Assembly: GCA_944319795.1 (NCBI GenBank)
Contig: CALUFA010000005.1
Coordinates: 1-64,000 of the forward strand
Reading direction: 5' to 3'
Source of the DNA: an uncultured Prevotella sp.
GTDB taxonomy: Bacteria; Bacteroidota; Bacteroidia; Bacteroidales; Bacteroidaceae
Length of the DNA: 64,000 nucleotides
Shown here: positions 53,008 to 61,416 of the stretch, piece by piece
How positions within the stretch are numbered: the first letter of the stretch is position 1
How the letters are laid out: each line of letters starts with the position of its first letter
Position numbers and translations under genes: made by a program
The notes under the pieces: generated by a model
Databases searched by the model: none
What the model saw: only the letters and a program-made list of their open reading frames with translations
Told to the model about the DNA's origin: nothing

Positions 53008-53772
53008 TCAACCGTGGTTACGGTCGATAACCGTGCCGTTAGCCTGGTGGGTTGCGAGCACGAGAACCTCGGCTATCTGCACATGTGCCGGCGCGTTAGC
53101 GGCGTAGAAGGCAACGTCGGCAATGTCGTCGCCGGTCAACGGGCGTATGCCTTTATACACGTTGTCGGCCCGTTCTTGGTCGCCGTGAAAACGGACGACG
53201 CTGAAATTAGTCTCAACCAATCCCGGTTTGACGTTCGTAACGCGCACGGCGGTATGCGCAACGTCTATGCGCAGTCCGTCGGTGATGGCCTTCACGGCCG
53301 ACTTAGTCGCACAATAAACGTTACCCCCGGCGTAAGCGGCGTCGCCGGCAACCGAACCAATGTTGATTACGTGCCCACTATTGCGCTCCACCATGCCCGG
53401 AACTATCAGCCGGGTCATGGTCAGCAGCCCCTTGATGTTAGTGTCGATCATGGCCTCCCAGTCGTCTATGTCGCCCTCGTATTCCTTGTCGAGTCCGAGC
53501 GCAAGCCCTGCGTTGTTGATCAGCACGTCGACAACGGCCCATTTCCCGGTAAGCGACGCCACCGCCGCCTGCGCCGCCTTGCGGTCGCGGATGTCGAATC
53601 TTAGTGCCGTAACGTCAGCCCCGCGCTGCCTGGCCTGCAGTTCGACGGCCTTCAACTTTTCCTCGTTGCGCCCGGTAAGGATAAGGTCGTATCCTCCCTC
53701 GGCAAACCTCCTGGCGCATGCTTCGCCTATTCCGCTCGTTGCGCCGGTAACCAATGCAATCTTTCTTTCCAT
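53008..53772 (-). CDS. short-chain dehydrogenase/reductase
   Basis: A 254-residue classical SDR. It has the cofactor motif TGATSGIGEACA (residues 9-20), NNAG (about 87), catalytic Ser-Tyr-Lys in INIGSVAGDAAYAGGNVYCATKSAV and a PGLVETNF loop. It resembles YdfG-like NADP-dependent 3-hydroxy acid dehydrogenases (serine, threonine or hydroxypropionate). The physiological substrate is not certain. It is flanked on both sides by inverted repeats. Confidence 0.9.
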   Translation of the reverse strand: MERKIALVTGATSGIGEACARRFAEGGYDLILTGRNEEKLKAVELQARQRGADVTALRFDIRDRKAAQAAVASLTGKWAVVDVLINNAGLALGLDKEYEGDIDDWEAMIDTNIKGLLTMTRLIVPGMVERNSGHVINIGSVAGDAAYAGGNVYCATKSAVKAITDGLRIDVAHTAVRVTNVKPGLVETNFSVVRFHGDQERADNVYKGIRPLTGDDIADVAFYAANAPAHVQIAEVLVLATHQANGTVIDRNHG

Positions 53773-53802
53773 GATTTTAATGATTTATTGTGCAATAAAG
53801 AA

Positions 53803-53895
53803 GTAAGTGGAAAAGGGGTAAAGTAAATATGTTTTTATGACTTTCACTCGTATTTTCATATCAACCCATATTTACCTTACCCCTTTTCCACTTAC
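53803..53895. repeat. intergenic inverted repeat of GTAAGTGGAAAAGGGG words
   Basis: A 29-nt arm (53803-53831) and its partner (53867-53895) match with a single mismatch around a 35-nt loop. It lies between the SDR and wecB genes, both on the minus strand. Confidence 0.9.
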
Positions 53896-53902
53896 CCGGT
53901 TA

Positions 53903-54997
53903 CTACCGTTTCAATTCAAACAGTATCTGCAAGATGCGCTCCGCGGTGCGCCCGTCCCAGCGGTCGGGCAGCGCACACTTCTTCCATCGCCCCTCTACGA
54001 TGCGTGAAACGGCGTCGGCCAGCTTGTCGGCGTTCTCTCCCACCAACTCGTTCGAGCCTACTTTCACCGTCTCGATATGCTCTGTATAGCTGTTAAGAGT
54101 CGCGCAGGGCACGCCGTTGAACGTAGCTTCCTCGGCAACATTACCCGAATCGGTAACTATTCCCTTAGCGTTGGCCGTAAGATAGCCGAACTCCAAGTAG
54201 GTCAAAGGCTCTATGATGAAGAAGTTTGGGTAGCCTTCAACAAGCGGCCTGACAACCTCGGCCGCCGCAGGACGCAACGGTGCTACGACCGTTACGCCGC
54301 CTGCCGCACGGCACATGGCCGTGAGCATAAGCCCGAGGTTTGCCTTATCGGCAAGCAGAGCCTTGCGGTTGAGCGTGAATACGACGTACTCTTTCTCTTT
54401 GAGGGGCAGCCCGTCGAACACGGCCGGACGGACGAGCCGCGAGCGGTTGAAGCGCAACGAGTCCATCAGGATGTTGCCTACCATGTAGACTTGCGACAGC
54501 TCCGCGCCCTCGCGGCTCACGATGCTGTTGCTTCCCATGCCCGCAGTGAAGAGAAGGTCGGAAAGCCCGTCGATGACGAGACGGTTGATTTCCTTCGGCA
54601 TCCTGATGTCGAACGAGCGCGTGCCCGCCACGAGATGGGCAAGCGTAAGCCCGTGTTTCTTGGCGACTATGGCCACGGCCATGGTCGAGGCGAGGTCGTC
54701 TACTACTATTACGACGTCTGCCGGCGTGGCGTCGAGATACTTCTCGAACTCCGACATTACGCGCCCCGTCAGCTCGTTGAGGTTGCTGCAGTCTACGCCG
54801 AGGTACACGTCGGGGGCGCTTATGCCCAAATCGGCGTAGAGGGAAGGCTCTATCGTGGGGTCGTTTTCAGCCCCGGTGTAAACCAACTTGAAGTCAACGG
54901 CCCTGCCGTCCTCCTTAGCCGAGGCCACGGCACGCACCAATGGAGCGACCTTTATGAAGTTGGGCCGAGCTCCGGCAACGATACATATATTCAACAT
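53903..54997 (-). CDS. wecB: UDP-N-acetylglucosamine 2-epimerase
   Basis: A 364-residue non-hydrolysing epimerase that converts UDP-GlcNAc to UDP-ManNAc for surface polysaccharides. The N-terminal VAGARPNFIKVAPLVRA (residues 7-23), LAHLVAGTRSFD (usually HVEAGLRS) and the C-terminal GIVTDSGNVAEEATFNGVPC are present. The AGTRS version with VAG in place of EAG is a slight departure. It stands alone here, without other polysaccharide genes. Confidence 0.9.
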   Translation of the reverse strand: MLNICIVAGARPNFIKVAPLVRAVASAKEDGRAVDFKLVYTGAENDPTIEPSLYADLGISAPDVYLGVDCSNLNELTGRVMSEFEKYLDATPADVVIVVDDLASTMAVAIVAKKHGLTLAHLVAGTRSFDIRMPKEINRLVIDGLSDLLFTAGMGSNSIVSREGAELSQVYMVGNILMDSLRFNRSRLVRPAVFDGLPLKEKEYVVFTLNRKALLADKANLGLMLTAMCRAAGGVTVVAPLRPAAAEVVRPLVEGYPNFFIIEPLTYLEFGYLTANAKGIVTDSGNVAEEATFNGVPCATLNSYTEHIETVKVGSNELVGENADKLADAVSRIVEGRWKKCALPDRWDGRTAERILQILFELKR

Positions 54998-55017
54998 TTT
55001 CCTTTATCCTTTAATTG

Positions 55018-55118
55018 AAAATGGAGAGTTGGAATCTGAAAATTATGATTACCATGCTCCCGTTCATGCTTTAACAGGGCAAAGGTAATCATAATTTTCA
55101 AATCCCAACTCTCTATTT
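55018..55118. repeat. GGTAATCATAATT-type inverted repeat, copy 2
   Basis: The arm at 55018-55053 (ends aaaattatgattacc) and the arm at 55084-55118 (starts ggtaatcataatttt) match over 35 nt with about three mismatches. It lies upstream of wecB and downstream of the SPFH gene. Confidence 0.88.
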
Positions 55119-55128
55119 CCGGTTAAAA

Positions 55129-56082
55129 TCACTCTGACTTGAACAAATCCTTGATGCCGCCGATGCTGCCCATAAGGTTGGTAGCTTCGTATGGCAGGTA
55201 GACGGTCTTGGTCTTGTCGCCCGTGGCCACTTCCTCAAGCATCTGTATGTATTTCTGCGCCAACAGGTAGTTTGCCGGGTTGGTGCTCTTGCCTACGGCC
55301 TCGGTTATCTTCTCTATGGCTATCGCCTCGGCCTCGGCCTTGCGTATTCGGGCCTGCGCTTCGCCCTCGGCATTGAGTATTGCCATCTGCTTGTCGGCCT
55401 CGGCCTTGTTGATTATGGCCGTCTTCTCGCCCTCCGACTTAAGTATGGCGGCGGCCTTCTCGCCTTCGCTTGTAAGTATGGTGGCGCGCTTGTTGCGCTC
55501 GGCCTGCATCTGTTTCTCCATTGCCTGGAGGACGCTCTCGGGCGGAGTGATGTCCTGCAGCTCGACGCGGTTCACCTTGATGCCCCACTTGTTGGTGGCG
55601 TCGTCGAGCACGGCGCGCAGCTTTGTGTTGATGGTGTCGCGCGAAGTGAGCGTCTGGTCAAGCTCAAGCTCGCCTATGATGTTGCGCAGCGTCGTCTGCG
55701 TCAGCTTCTCTATGGCGTTGGGCAGGTTGCTTATTTCGTAGACGGCCTTGAACGGGTCGACTATCTGGAAGTACAGCAAGGCGTTTATCTGCGTCTGAAC
55801 GTTGTCCTTGGTGATGACGTTCTGCTTGTCGAAGTCGTACACTTGTTCGCGCAAGTCGATAGAGTCGGTATATACGTACCTGCCCCGGCGTATGGAGACT
55901 ATCTCCTTGGCACGGTCGATGAAGGGGATTATTACGTTGATGCCGGGCTTCAACGTGGCGTAATACTTGCCGAGACGCTCTATTATCTTGGTCTCGGACT
56001 GCGGGATGATGACAAGGCTTTTCTTAACCAGCACCAACGCACAGATTACTAATGCGATAAGAACGTAAATGAAGATGTCCAT
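55129..56082 (-). CDS. SPFH/band 7 membrane protein (QmcA-like)
   Basis: A 317-residue stomatin-like protein. One N-terminal membrane segment (about residues 3-22) is followed by an SPFH domain (SLVIIPQSETKIIERLGKY...) and a long alanine/glutamate-rich helical coiled coil (about 190-270) that mediates ring-like oligomers. It partners with an NfeD gene 136 nt upstream on the same strand, a widespread SPFH-NfeD pair linked to membrane microdomain organisation. The exact cargo is unknown. Confidence 0.92.
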   Translation of the reverse strand: MDIFIYVLIALVICALVLVKKSLVIIPQSETKIIERLGKYYATLKPGINVIIPFIDRAKEIVSIRRGRYVYTDSIDLREQVYDFDKQNVITKDNVQTQINALLYFQIVDPFKAVYEISNLPNAIEKLTQTTLRNIIGELELDQTLTSRDTINTKLRAVLDDATNKWGIKVNRVELQDITPPESVLQAMEKQMQAERNKRATILTSEGEKAAAILKSEGEKTAIINKAEADKQMAILNAEGEAQARIRKAEAEAIAIEKITEAVGKSTNPANYLLAQKYIQMLEEVATGDKTKTVYLPYEATNLMGSIGGIKDLFKSE

Positions 56083-56101
56083 ATTTTTATAGTTTTAAGT
56101 T

Positions 56102-56212
56102 GACAAGTAACAAGCAGACGAGCAGACAAGGAAATTACCCAAGCAACAAGTTTTACGAACGCAAACAAACAGAATCAAATCTCCTTGTCTGCTCGTCTGC
56201 TTGTCGCTTGTC
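56102..56212. repeat. GACAAGCAGAC-type inverted repeat, copy 2
   Basis: A 30-nt arm (56102-56131) and its partner (56183-56212) match with two mismatches. It uses the same words as 26445-26553, 30 kb away, and lies between the NfeD and SPFH genes. Confidence 0.9.
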
Positions 56213-56218
56213 TGCTAT

Positions 56219-56668
56219 TCACACTTTCTCCACTGTTATTATTATGCTCTCACGGCCTACTACGCGGACGTTTTGGCCGAGAGGGACGTAGGAACCGTCG
56301 GCGGAAACTGCCTTCCAGTCGTCGCCGTCGATGGCCACGCGGCCGTAACCGCCCTGCTCTATGGCCTCGCTAACGCGGCCGACGCGCCCCATCAGGGCGT
56401 CGGCGTTGCTCGGCCTTTCGCGCCGCCTGCCGTGCAGCCACTTGACGAGCCGCGGCCTGAGGAAGAACAGGGAGAGTACCGACACGACGGCGAAAATCTC
56501 CAGCTGGACCGTGAACCCGGCCCCCAAGGCAGCCACCACCGTCGAAACGAGGGCGCCTATGGAGAAGCACAATATGAAGAAGTCGCCCGAAGTGACCTCG
56601 AGTATCAGGCAAAGCAGGACTACGAGCGCCCAGAATTGCCACAAATTGGCAGTAAAATAATCAATCAT
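56219..56668 (-). CDS. NfeD-like membrane protein
   Basis: A 149-residue short NfeD protein. Three closely spaced membrane helices (about residues 10-70) are followed by an OB-fold domain with ALMGRVGRVSEAI and the ending SIIITVEKV. NfeD proteins pair with SPFH proteins and are thought to assist their assembly; the SPFH gene follows downstream. Topology predicts the OB domain on one face of the inner membrane. Confidence 0.9.
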   Translation of the reverse strand: MIDYFTANLWQFWALVVLLCLILEVTSGDFFILCFSIGALVSTVVAALGAGFTVQLEIFAVVSVLSLFFLRPRLVKWLHGRRRERPSNADALMGRVGRVSEAIEQGGYGRVAIDGDDWKAVSADGSYVPLGQNVRVVGRESIIITVEKV

Positions 56669-56952
56669 CCGTTAGTGTTTTTTACCTTTACCGAGCCGCC
56701 ACGGCCTTGCGCCGACGCCGTATCCGCATAGCCGGAACACCTTGCAGGCACGCAGCCTTACGACCCGTCATTACATCTGCGAAGATAAACAATTTTATCG
56801 GTTTCGGCAAGAAATAGCGCAACTTTTTTCTTATCATGCCGCAATAACAACAAAAATGTCACAATCCGCCCTGCTTAAGGCCATACCAGGAAGCCGCATC
56901 AGGAACGAGACATTACGCTAACCCGTAACGCATTGATAATCAGCAGCCTTGC

Positions 56953-57040
56953 AAAAGGCATCCTTTTGCAGCCTAAAAGGCAGCCTTTCGGGCGGTAAAA
57001 GGTTACCTTTTGCAGCCTAAAAGGTTACCTTTTATACGGC
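56953..57040. repeat. four-unit 22-nt quasi-palindrome array (copy F)
   Basis: Units start at 56953, 56975, 56997 and 57019. Cores: aaaaggcatcctttt, aaaaggcagcctttc, aaaaggttacctttt twice. The linker gcagcct occurs after units 1 and 3. This is the most regular array. It lies upstream of nfeD and downstream of DUF2023, both on the minus strand. The rest of 56669-57273 shows only the hairpin at 57126. Confidence 0.93.
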
Positions 57041-57125
57041 GACGGTCGGCAACGGGCGGAATATCCATGTAAGAACGGCCATGCCGGTTACGGCTACGGC
57101 CACGGCGAACGACGCCACGCAACAT

Positions 57126-57157
57126 GCTGAAAGCCGACTTCACAGCCGGCTTTCAGC
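57126..57157. terminator. hairpin downstream of the DUF2023 gene
   Basis: GCTGAAAGCCG (57126-57136) pairs perfectly with CGGCTTTCAGC (57147-57157). No U tract follows on either strand, so terminator activity is uncertain. Confidence 0.45.
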
Positions 57158-57273
57158 AGTTATACAAAAACATTATGAATTTTATTTAGCGAACAAGATT
57201 TCAGAAAATAAGTTTATCACGCTAATAAGAAGTATCCCGGAAACAATCCGACACGCAGGCCGTAGGAAACAAG

Positions 57274-57636
57274 TCACTGCGCCTGTTTGCAGTCGCGGCA
57301 CTTGCGTTCGCAATATCTCTCGCACTGGGCACAGATGTCGTATCCGAGCATTGCGCCGAGGATGAAGTCCTCTTCCGGCGAAAGCATGTTCAACGGCCTG
57401 TTTAACATAAGGCGGACAGCGTCGAGGCATTCCTTACGGCCGAAGAAAAGGTTCATACGGTCGTTGCCTACGGGGTAGATAACATAGCTGATGTTCTGCC
57501 GTTTCAAACGGGCCGTCGCATACTCTACGTATTTCTTGTTAAAAGTAAACAAAACCATTTGTCTCACGCCTTTCTTAAATTCGTAGATATGGTTCACCAG
57601 CACCTTCATGTCCGGCGGCATTATTTCGGTCTGCAT
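57274..57636 (-). CDS. DUF2023 family protein with C-terminal cysteine cluster
   Basis: A 120-residue protein (start possibly at Met10, [11 protein letters not shown]) of the uncharacterised DUF2023 type. The first about 95 residues form a compact alpha/beta domain ([36 protein letters not shown]). The C-terminus has five cysteines spaced CX2CX3CX3CX2C (Cys102, 105, 109, 113, 116), suitable for metal or Fe-S binding. It lies 33 nt downstream of a flavodoxin gene on the same strand and is likely cotranscribed, so a redox partner or flavodoxin-related role is plausible (inference). Confidence 0.82.
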   Translation of the reverse strand: MQTEIMPPDMKVLVNHIYEFKKGVRQMVLFTFNKKYVEYATARLKRQNISYVIYPVGNDRMNLFFGRKECLDAVRLMLNRPLNMLSPEEDFILGAMLGYDICAQCERYCERKCRDCKQAQ

Positions 57637-57669
57637 ACGGCTGTCCTCCTTACAAGTTATGGTTGAAAA

Positions 57670-58173
57670 TCAGAGAGAGTCTTTTATCCCGGCAATCCAC
57701 GCGTCGATGCGCGCGTCGGTCTTGTCGTCCTCGTTCACGTCGTCGAGGGCCAAGCCTACGAACTGTCCGTCGACTACGGCGGCGGAATCGTCGTAAGTGT
57801 AACCGTCGGTAGGAACCTGCCCTACGAATCTTACGCCGCAGCCCTTAAGGTTCTCGTAAATCTCGCCTATGGCGGCGCAGAACGTGTCTCCGTAAGACTC
57901 GCAGTCGCCGCAACCGAACAGCGCGACGGTCTTTCCCTCAAGGTCAGCCCCCTTCAGTTTCTCTAATCCGTCGTACCAGTCGTCCTGAAGTTCGCCCGCT
58001 CCCCACGTCGAAGTGCCGAGCAGCAGGTTGCGGTAGGCGCCGACGGTGTCGGCGGAGATGTCCGCCACGTCGTAAACATCAGATGAAGCTAGGCCGAGCC
58101 TGCCGGCTATCTTCGCGGCGATGGCCTGGCACGTCCCAGTCGAGGAACCGTAAATTATACACGTCTTATCCAT
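57670..58173 (-). CDS. fldA: flavodoxin
   Basis: A 167-residue long-chain flavodoxin that carries one or two electrons through bound FMN, replacing ferredoxin when iron is scarce. The FMN-phosphate loop is GSSTGTCQAIA (residues 9-19); LLLGTSTWGAGELQDDW and LFGCGDCESYGDTFCAAI contribute the isoalloxazine-binding loops. Acidic overall, as expected. It is followed by DUF2023. A paired palindrome lies immediately upstream of its promoter, so regulation is likely. Confidence 0.96.
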   Translation of the reverse strand: MDKTCIIYGSSTGTCQAIAAKIAGRLGLASSDVYDVADISADTVGAYRNLLLGTSTWGAGELQDDWYDGLEKLKGADLEGKTVALFGCGDCESYGDTFCAAIGEIYENLKGCGVRFVGQVPTDGYTYDDSAAVVDGQFVGLALDDVNEDDKTDARIDAWIAGIKDSL

Positions 58174-58211
58174 ATTAATTGCATTTTAAGATTGTCATTT
58201 ATTTACGCTTG

Positions 58212-58242
58212 CAAAGTTAGCGCAAAACAAGCTACGCCGCAA
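58212..58242 (-). promoter_or_regulatory. promoter of fldA-DUF2023
   Basis: On the minus strand TTG (58242-58240), a 20-nt spacer and TAACTTTG (58219-58212). Confidence 0.7.
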
Positions 58243-58282
58243 TACCTAAAAATAGGGTTTCAGCAAATACCTAAAAATAGGT
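58241..58282. promoter_or_regulatory. candidate double operator upstream of fldA
   Basis: AATACCTAAAAATAGG occurs twice (58241-58256 and 58266-58281), 25 nt apart. The second copy is part of TACCTA-AAAA-TAGGTA, a 6-4-6 palindrome. Both lie directly upstream of the fldA -33 box, the usual place for an activator. Confidence 0.6.
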
Positions 58283-58420
58283 AAGCGCAAGGCCGGGCGT
58301 GGCGCTCCGCGCGCCGTAACTTACGCTGCAAAGCGGCGGCACGGCCGCGCGCCCACCCCATTTTAGCCGCACAAAAACATTAATCTTACTTAATCATTCG
58401 TCTATATCGACAATAATTTG

Positions 58421-58428
58421 TATTTTTG
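58421..58428 (+). promoter_or_regulatory. -7 element of the lysS promoter
   Basis: TATTTTTG, giving a leader of about 110 nt. The leader contains ggcaagac and gcttgccgc segments that could pair, but no T-box or known riboswitch is seen. Confidence 0.5.
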
Positions 58429-58544
58429 CAGAAAATAACCTACGCAAAGGCAGGCAAGACACGGTTGAGTGGAATCCGAGGAAGGCTTGCCGCAAAGACA
58501 TGCAAGCGTAGCATTTTTTGATTCAACAAAGAACATTTTCAAAT

Positions 58545-60284
58545 ATGAACGTTTTAGAACTAAGTGAACAGGAAATTGGCAGACGCCAAAGCCTTGAAGA
58601 ACTACGCGCAATGGGCATCGACCCGTATCCTGCGGCAGAGTATCCCACTAACGCATTCTCAACAGACATAAAGGCGGAATTCAACGACGACGAGCGCCGC
58701 GAGGTGTGCATAGCCGGACGCATGATGAGCCGCCGCGTAATGGGAAAGGCGGCGTTCGCCGAACTGCAAGACTCGAAAGGAAGGATACAAGTTTACATAA
58801 CACGCGACGACATTTGCCCCGGAGAGGACAAAGACTTATATAACAAGGTATTCAAGAAACTGCTCGACATAGGCGACTTCATCGGCGTCAAGGGCTTCGT
58901 GTTCCGCACGCAGACCGGCGAAATCAGCGTCCACGCACAAGAGCTGACGCTGCTCTCGAAGAGCCTCAAGCCGCTGCCGATAGTGAAATACAAGGACGGA
59001 GTGGCTTACGACAAGTTCGACGACCCCGAACTGCGCTACCGCCAAAGGTACGTAGACCTCGTAGTGAACGACGGCGTAAAATACACATTCATGCAACGCG
59101 CAACCGTGATAAGGACCATCCGCCGCGTGCTCGACGAGGCCGGATACACCGAGGTCGAGACGCCTACGCTGCAGACCATAGCCGGCGGAGCGAGCGCAAG
59201 ACCGTTCATAACCCACTTCAACGCGCTCGACACCGACATGTACATGCGCATCGCAACCGAGCTTTACCTCAAAAGGCTGATTGTCGGCGGATTCGAGGGT
59301 GTGTACGAAATCGGCAAGAACTTCCGCAACGAAGGCATGGACCGTAACCACAACCCCGAGTTCACATGCATGGAGCTGTACGTACAGTACAAGGACTACA
59401 ACTGGATGATGTCGTTCACCGAGAAACTGCTCGAGACTGTTTGCATAGCCGTGAACGGAAAGCCCGAACGCGAGATAGACGGAAATATAGTCAGCTTCAA
59501 GGCGCCATACCGCCGTCTGCCCATACTCGAGGCAATAAAGGAGAAAACGGGTTACGACCTTACGGGCATGGACGAGGCACAGATACGCGAGGTATGCAAG
59601 AAGCTCAATATGGAAATAGACGACACGATGGGCAAGGGAAAGCTAATCGACGAAATCTTCGGAGAGTTCTGCGAAGGCACGTTCATACAGCCTACGTTCA
59701 TCACCGACTACCCCGTCGAGATGAGCCCGCTGACAAAGATGCACCGCTCGAAGCCCGGACTGACCGAAAGGTTCGAGCTCATGGTGAACGGCAAGGAGCT
59801 TGCCAACGCATACTCGGAGCTTAACGACCCGATAGACCAAGAGGAACGCTTCAAGGAACAGATGCGCTTAGCCGACAAGGGCGACGACGAAGCCATGATC
59901 ATAGACCAAGACTTCCTACGCGCCCTGCAATACGGCATGCCGCCCACAAGCGGCATAGGCATAGGCATAGACCGCCTTGTAATGCTCATGACGGGCAAGA
60001 CATACATACAAGAGGTGCTCTTCTTCCCACAGATGCGCCCCGAAAAGAAAGCCCCCAAGAGCAGCAACGAGGAATGGGCGGCAGTAGGAGTGCCCGAAGA
60101 ATGGGTGCCCGTGCTCAACAAGTGCGGCTACTACCTCGTCGGAGACATAAAAGAAGTGAATCCGCAAAAGCTCCAAATGGACGCGTGCGGAGTAAACAAA
60201 AAATACAAGTTAGGCTACGAGAATCCGAAGGTCGACGAGTTCGCCAAATGGATAGAAGCGGCAAATAAAATTGAAAATTCATAA
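58545..60284 (+). CDS. lysS: lysyl-tRNA synthetase (class II)
   Basis: A 579-residue class II enzyme charging tRNA-Lys. It has an N-terminal OB-fold anticodon-binding domain (about 55-160), motif 2 with NFRNEGMDRNHNPEFTCMEL and motif 3 with GIGIDRLVMLMTG. A C-terminal extension of about 75 residues beyond the usual end (about 500) carries a short helical-hairpin-like segment (VLNKCGYYLVGDIKEVN), as in many Bacteroidota LysRS. I use the ATG at 58545. The last five codons (KIENS) lie inside an intergenic inverted repeat. Confidence 0.95.
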   Translation: MNVLELSEQEIGRRQSLEELRAMGIDPYPAAEYPTNAFSTDIKAEFNDDERREVCIAGRMMSRRVMGKAAFAELQDSKGRIQVYITRDDICPGEDKDLYNKVFKKLLDIGDFIGVKGFVFRTQTGEISVHAQELTLLSKSLKPLPIVKYKDGVAYDKFDDPELRYRQRYVDLVVNDGVKYTFMQRATVIRTIRRVLDEAGYTEVETPTLQTIAGGASARPFITHFNALDTDMYMRIATELYLKRLIVGGFEGVYEIGKNFRNEGMDRNHNPEFTCMELYVQYKDYNWMMSFTEKLLETVCIAVNGKPEREIDGNIVSFKAPYRRLPILEAIKEKTGYDLTGMDEAQIREVCKKLNMEIDDTMGKGKLIDEIFGEFCEGTFIQPTFITDYPVEMSPLTKMHRSKPGLTERFELMVNGKELANAYSELNDPIDQEERFKEQMRLADKGDDEAMIIDQDFLRALQYGMPPTSGIGIGIDRLVMLMTGKTYIQEVLFFPQMRPEKKAPKSSNEEWAAVGVPEEWVPVLNKCGYYLVGDIKEVNPQKLQMDACGVNKKYKLGYENPKVDEFAKWIEAANKIENS

Positions 60285-60390
60285 TTGTAAATGGAGAATT
60301 ATGATTACCTTTGTCGGTGCCGGACAGCATCGGCCCGCTAAATAAAGAGGTAATCATAATTCCCAATTACCAATTCTTAATTCTCAATTT
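60269..60390. repeat. GGTAATCATAATT-type inverted repeat, copy 3
   Basis: The arm at 60269-60309 starts within the final codons of lysS and ends gaattatgattacct. The arm at 60348-60390 starts aggtaatcataattc. About 33 of 41 positions pair. It ends 8 nt before the gpsA ATG. Confidence 0.85.
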
Positions 60391-60398
60391 AGGAAACA

Positions 60399-61394
60399 AT
60401 GTTCGACTGCGGAAGAATAGCGATTATCGGCGGTGGCAGCTGGGCCACGGCAATAGCCAAGATAGTGGTGGCACACACCCACCACATAGGGTGGTATATG
60501 CGCCGCGACGACCGCATTGAGGACTTCAAACGCTTGGGGCACAACCCCGCATACCTGACGAGCGTACACTTCAACATAAGCGAGATTGACTTTTACAGCG
60601 ACATAAACAAGGTCGTACAATCGCACGACACGCTGATATTCGTCACGCCGTCGGCATACATCAAGAACCACTTGAAGAAGTTGAGGACAAGGATCAAGGA
60701 CAAGTTCGTCGTAACGGCAATCAAGGGCATCGTGCCCGACGAAAACCTCGTATGCTCGGAATACTTCCACCATGTGTACGACATACCTTACGAGAATCTT
60801 GCCTGCTTGGGCGGACCGTCGCATGCCGAAGAGGTGGCGCTTGAACGATTGTCGTACCTCACCGTAGGCTGCAGCGACCGCGACAAGGCCAAAGCCTTCG
60901 CCGACGCGCTGGCATGCGACTACATAAAGACAAAAATAAGCAGCGACGTCATCGGAATTGAGTACGCATCGGTACTTAAAAACGTCTATGCAATAGCGGC
61001 GGGAATCTGCAACGGCCTGAAATACGGCGACAACTTCATGTCAGTACTGATGGCCAACGCCGTACAAGAAATGTCGCGCTTCCTCAAGTCGGTTTATCCG
61101 CTCGACCGCAACATCACGGATTCCGTCTACCTCGGCGACCTGCTCGTAACAGGATACTCCAACTTCTCGCGCAACCGCACGTTCGGCACAATGATAGGCA
61201 AAGGCTACAGCGTGAAAAGCGCGCAGATAGAAATGGAAATGATAGCCGAAGGGTATTTCGGCACGAAGTGCATGAAGGAAATAAACCGCCACTGGCACGT
61301 CAACATGCCGATACTCGACGCCGTGTACAACATACTCTACGAACGAATCAGTCCGCAAATAGAAATTAAATTATTAACCGATTCTTTCAGGTAA
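60399..61394 (+). CDS. gpsA: NAD(P)-dependent glycerol-3-phosphate dehydrogenase
   Basis: A 331-residue enzyme reducing dihydroxyacetone phosphate to sn-glycerol-3-phosphate for phospholipid synthesis. It has the Rossmann motif IIGGGSWATAIAKI (residues 7-20), a FVTPSAYIKNHL segment, GGPSHAEEV and the substrate-binding LKNVYAIAAGICNGLKYG with the catalytic Lys. It lies between lysS and pgi on the same strand, 22 nt before pgi. Confidence 0.95.
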   Translation: MFDCGRIAIIGGGSWATAIAKIVVAHTHHIGWYMRRDDRIEDFKRLGHNPAYLTSVHFNISEIDFYSDINKVVQSHDTLIFVTPSAYIKNHLKKLRTRIKDKFVVTAIKGIVPDENLVCSEYFHHVYDIPYENLACLGGPSHAEEVALERLSYLTVGCSDRDKAKAFADALACDYIKTKISSDVIGIEYASVLKNVYAIAAGICNGLKYGDNFMSVLMANAVQEMSRFLKSVYPLDRNITDSVYLGDLLVTGYSNFSRNRTFGTMIGKGYSVKSAQIEMEMIAEGYFGTKCMKEINRHWHVNMPILDAVYNILYERISPQIEIKLLTDSFR

Positions 61395-61416
61395 AGAATC
61401 ATAATACCTATAACAA

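Noticed and set aside
56953..57040. CRISPR-like array
   Set aside because: Units are contiguous and similar along their whole length, with no unique spacers of 30 nt or more and no cas genes nearby.
57081..57365. Plus-strand 94-codon frame upstream of and antisense to DUF2023
   Set aside because: Half of it lies antisense to the conserved DUF2023 cysteine region; no family resemblance and no promoter.
58428..58544. T-box or lysine riboswitch in the lysS leader
   Set aside because: No specifier loop, T-box sequence or terminator; the leader is only about 110 nt.
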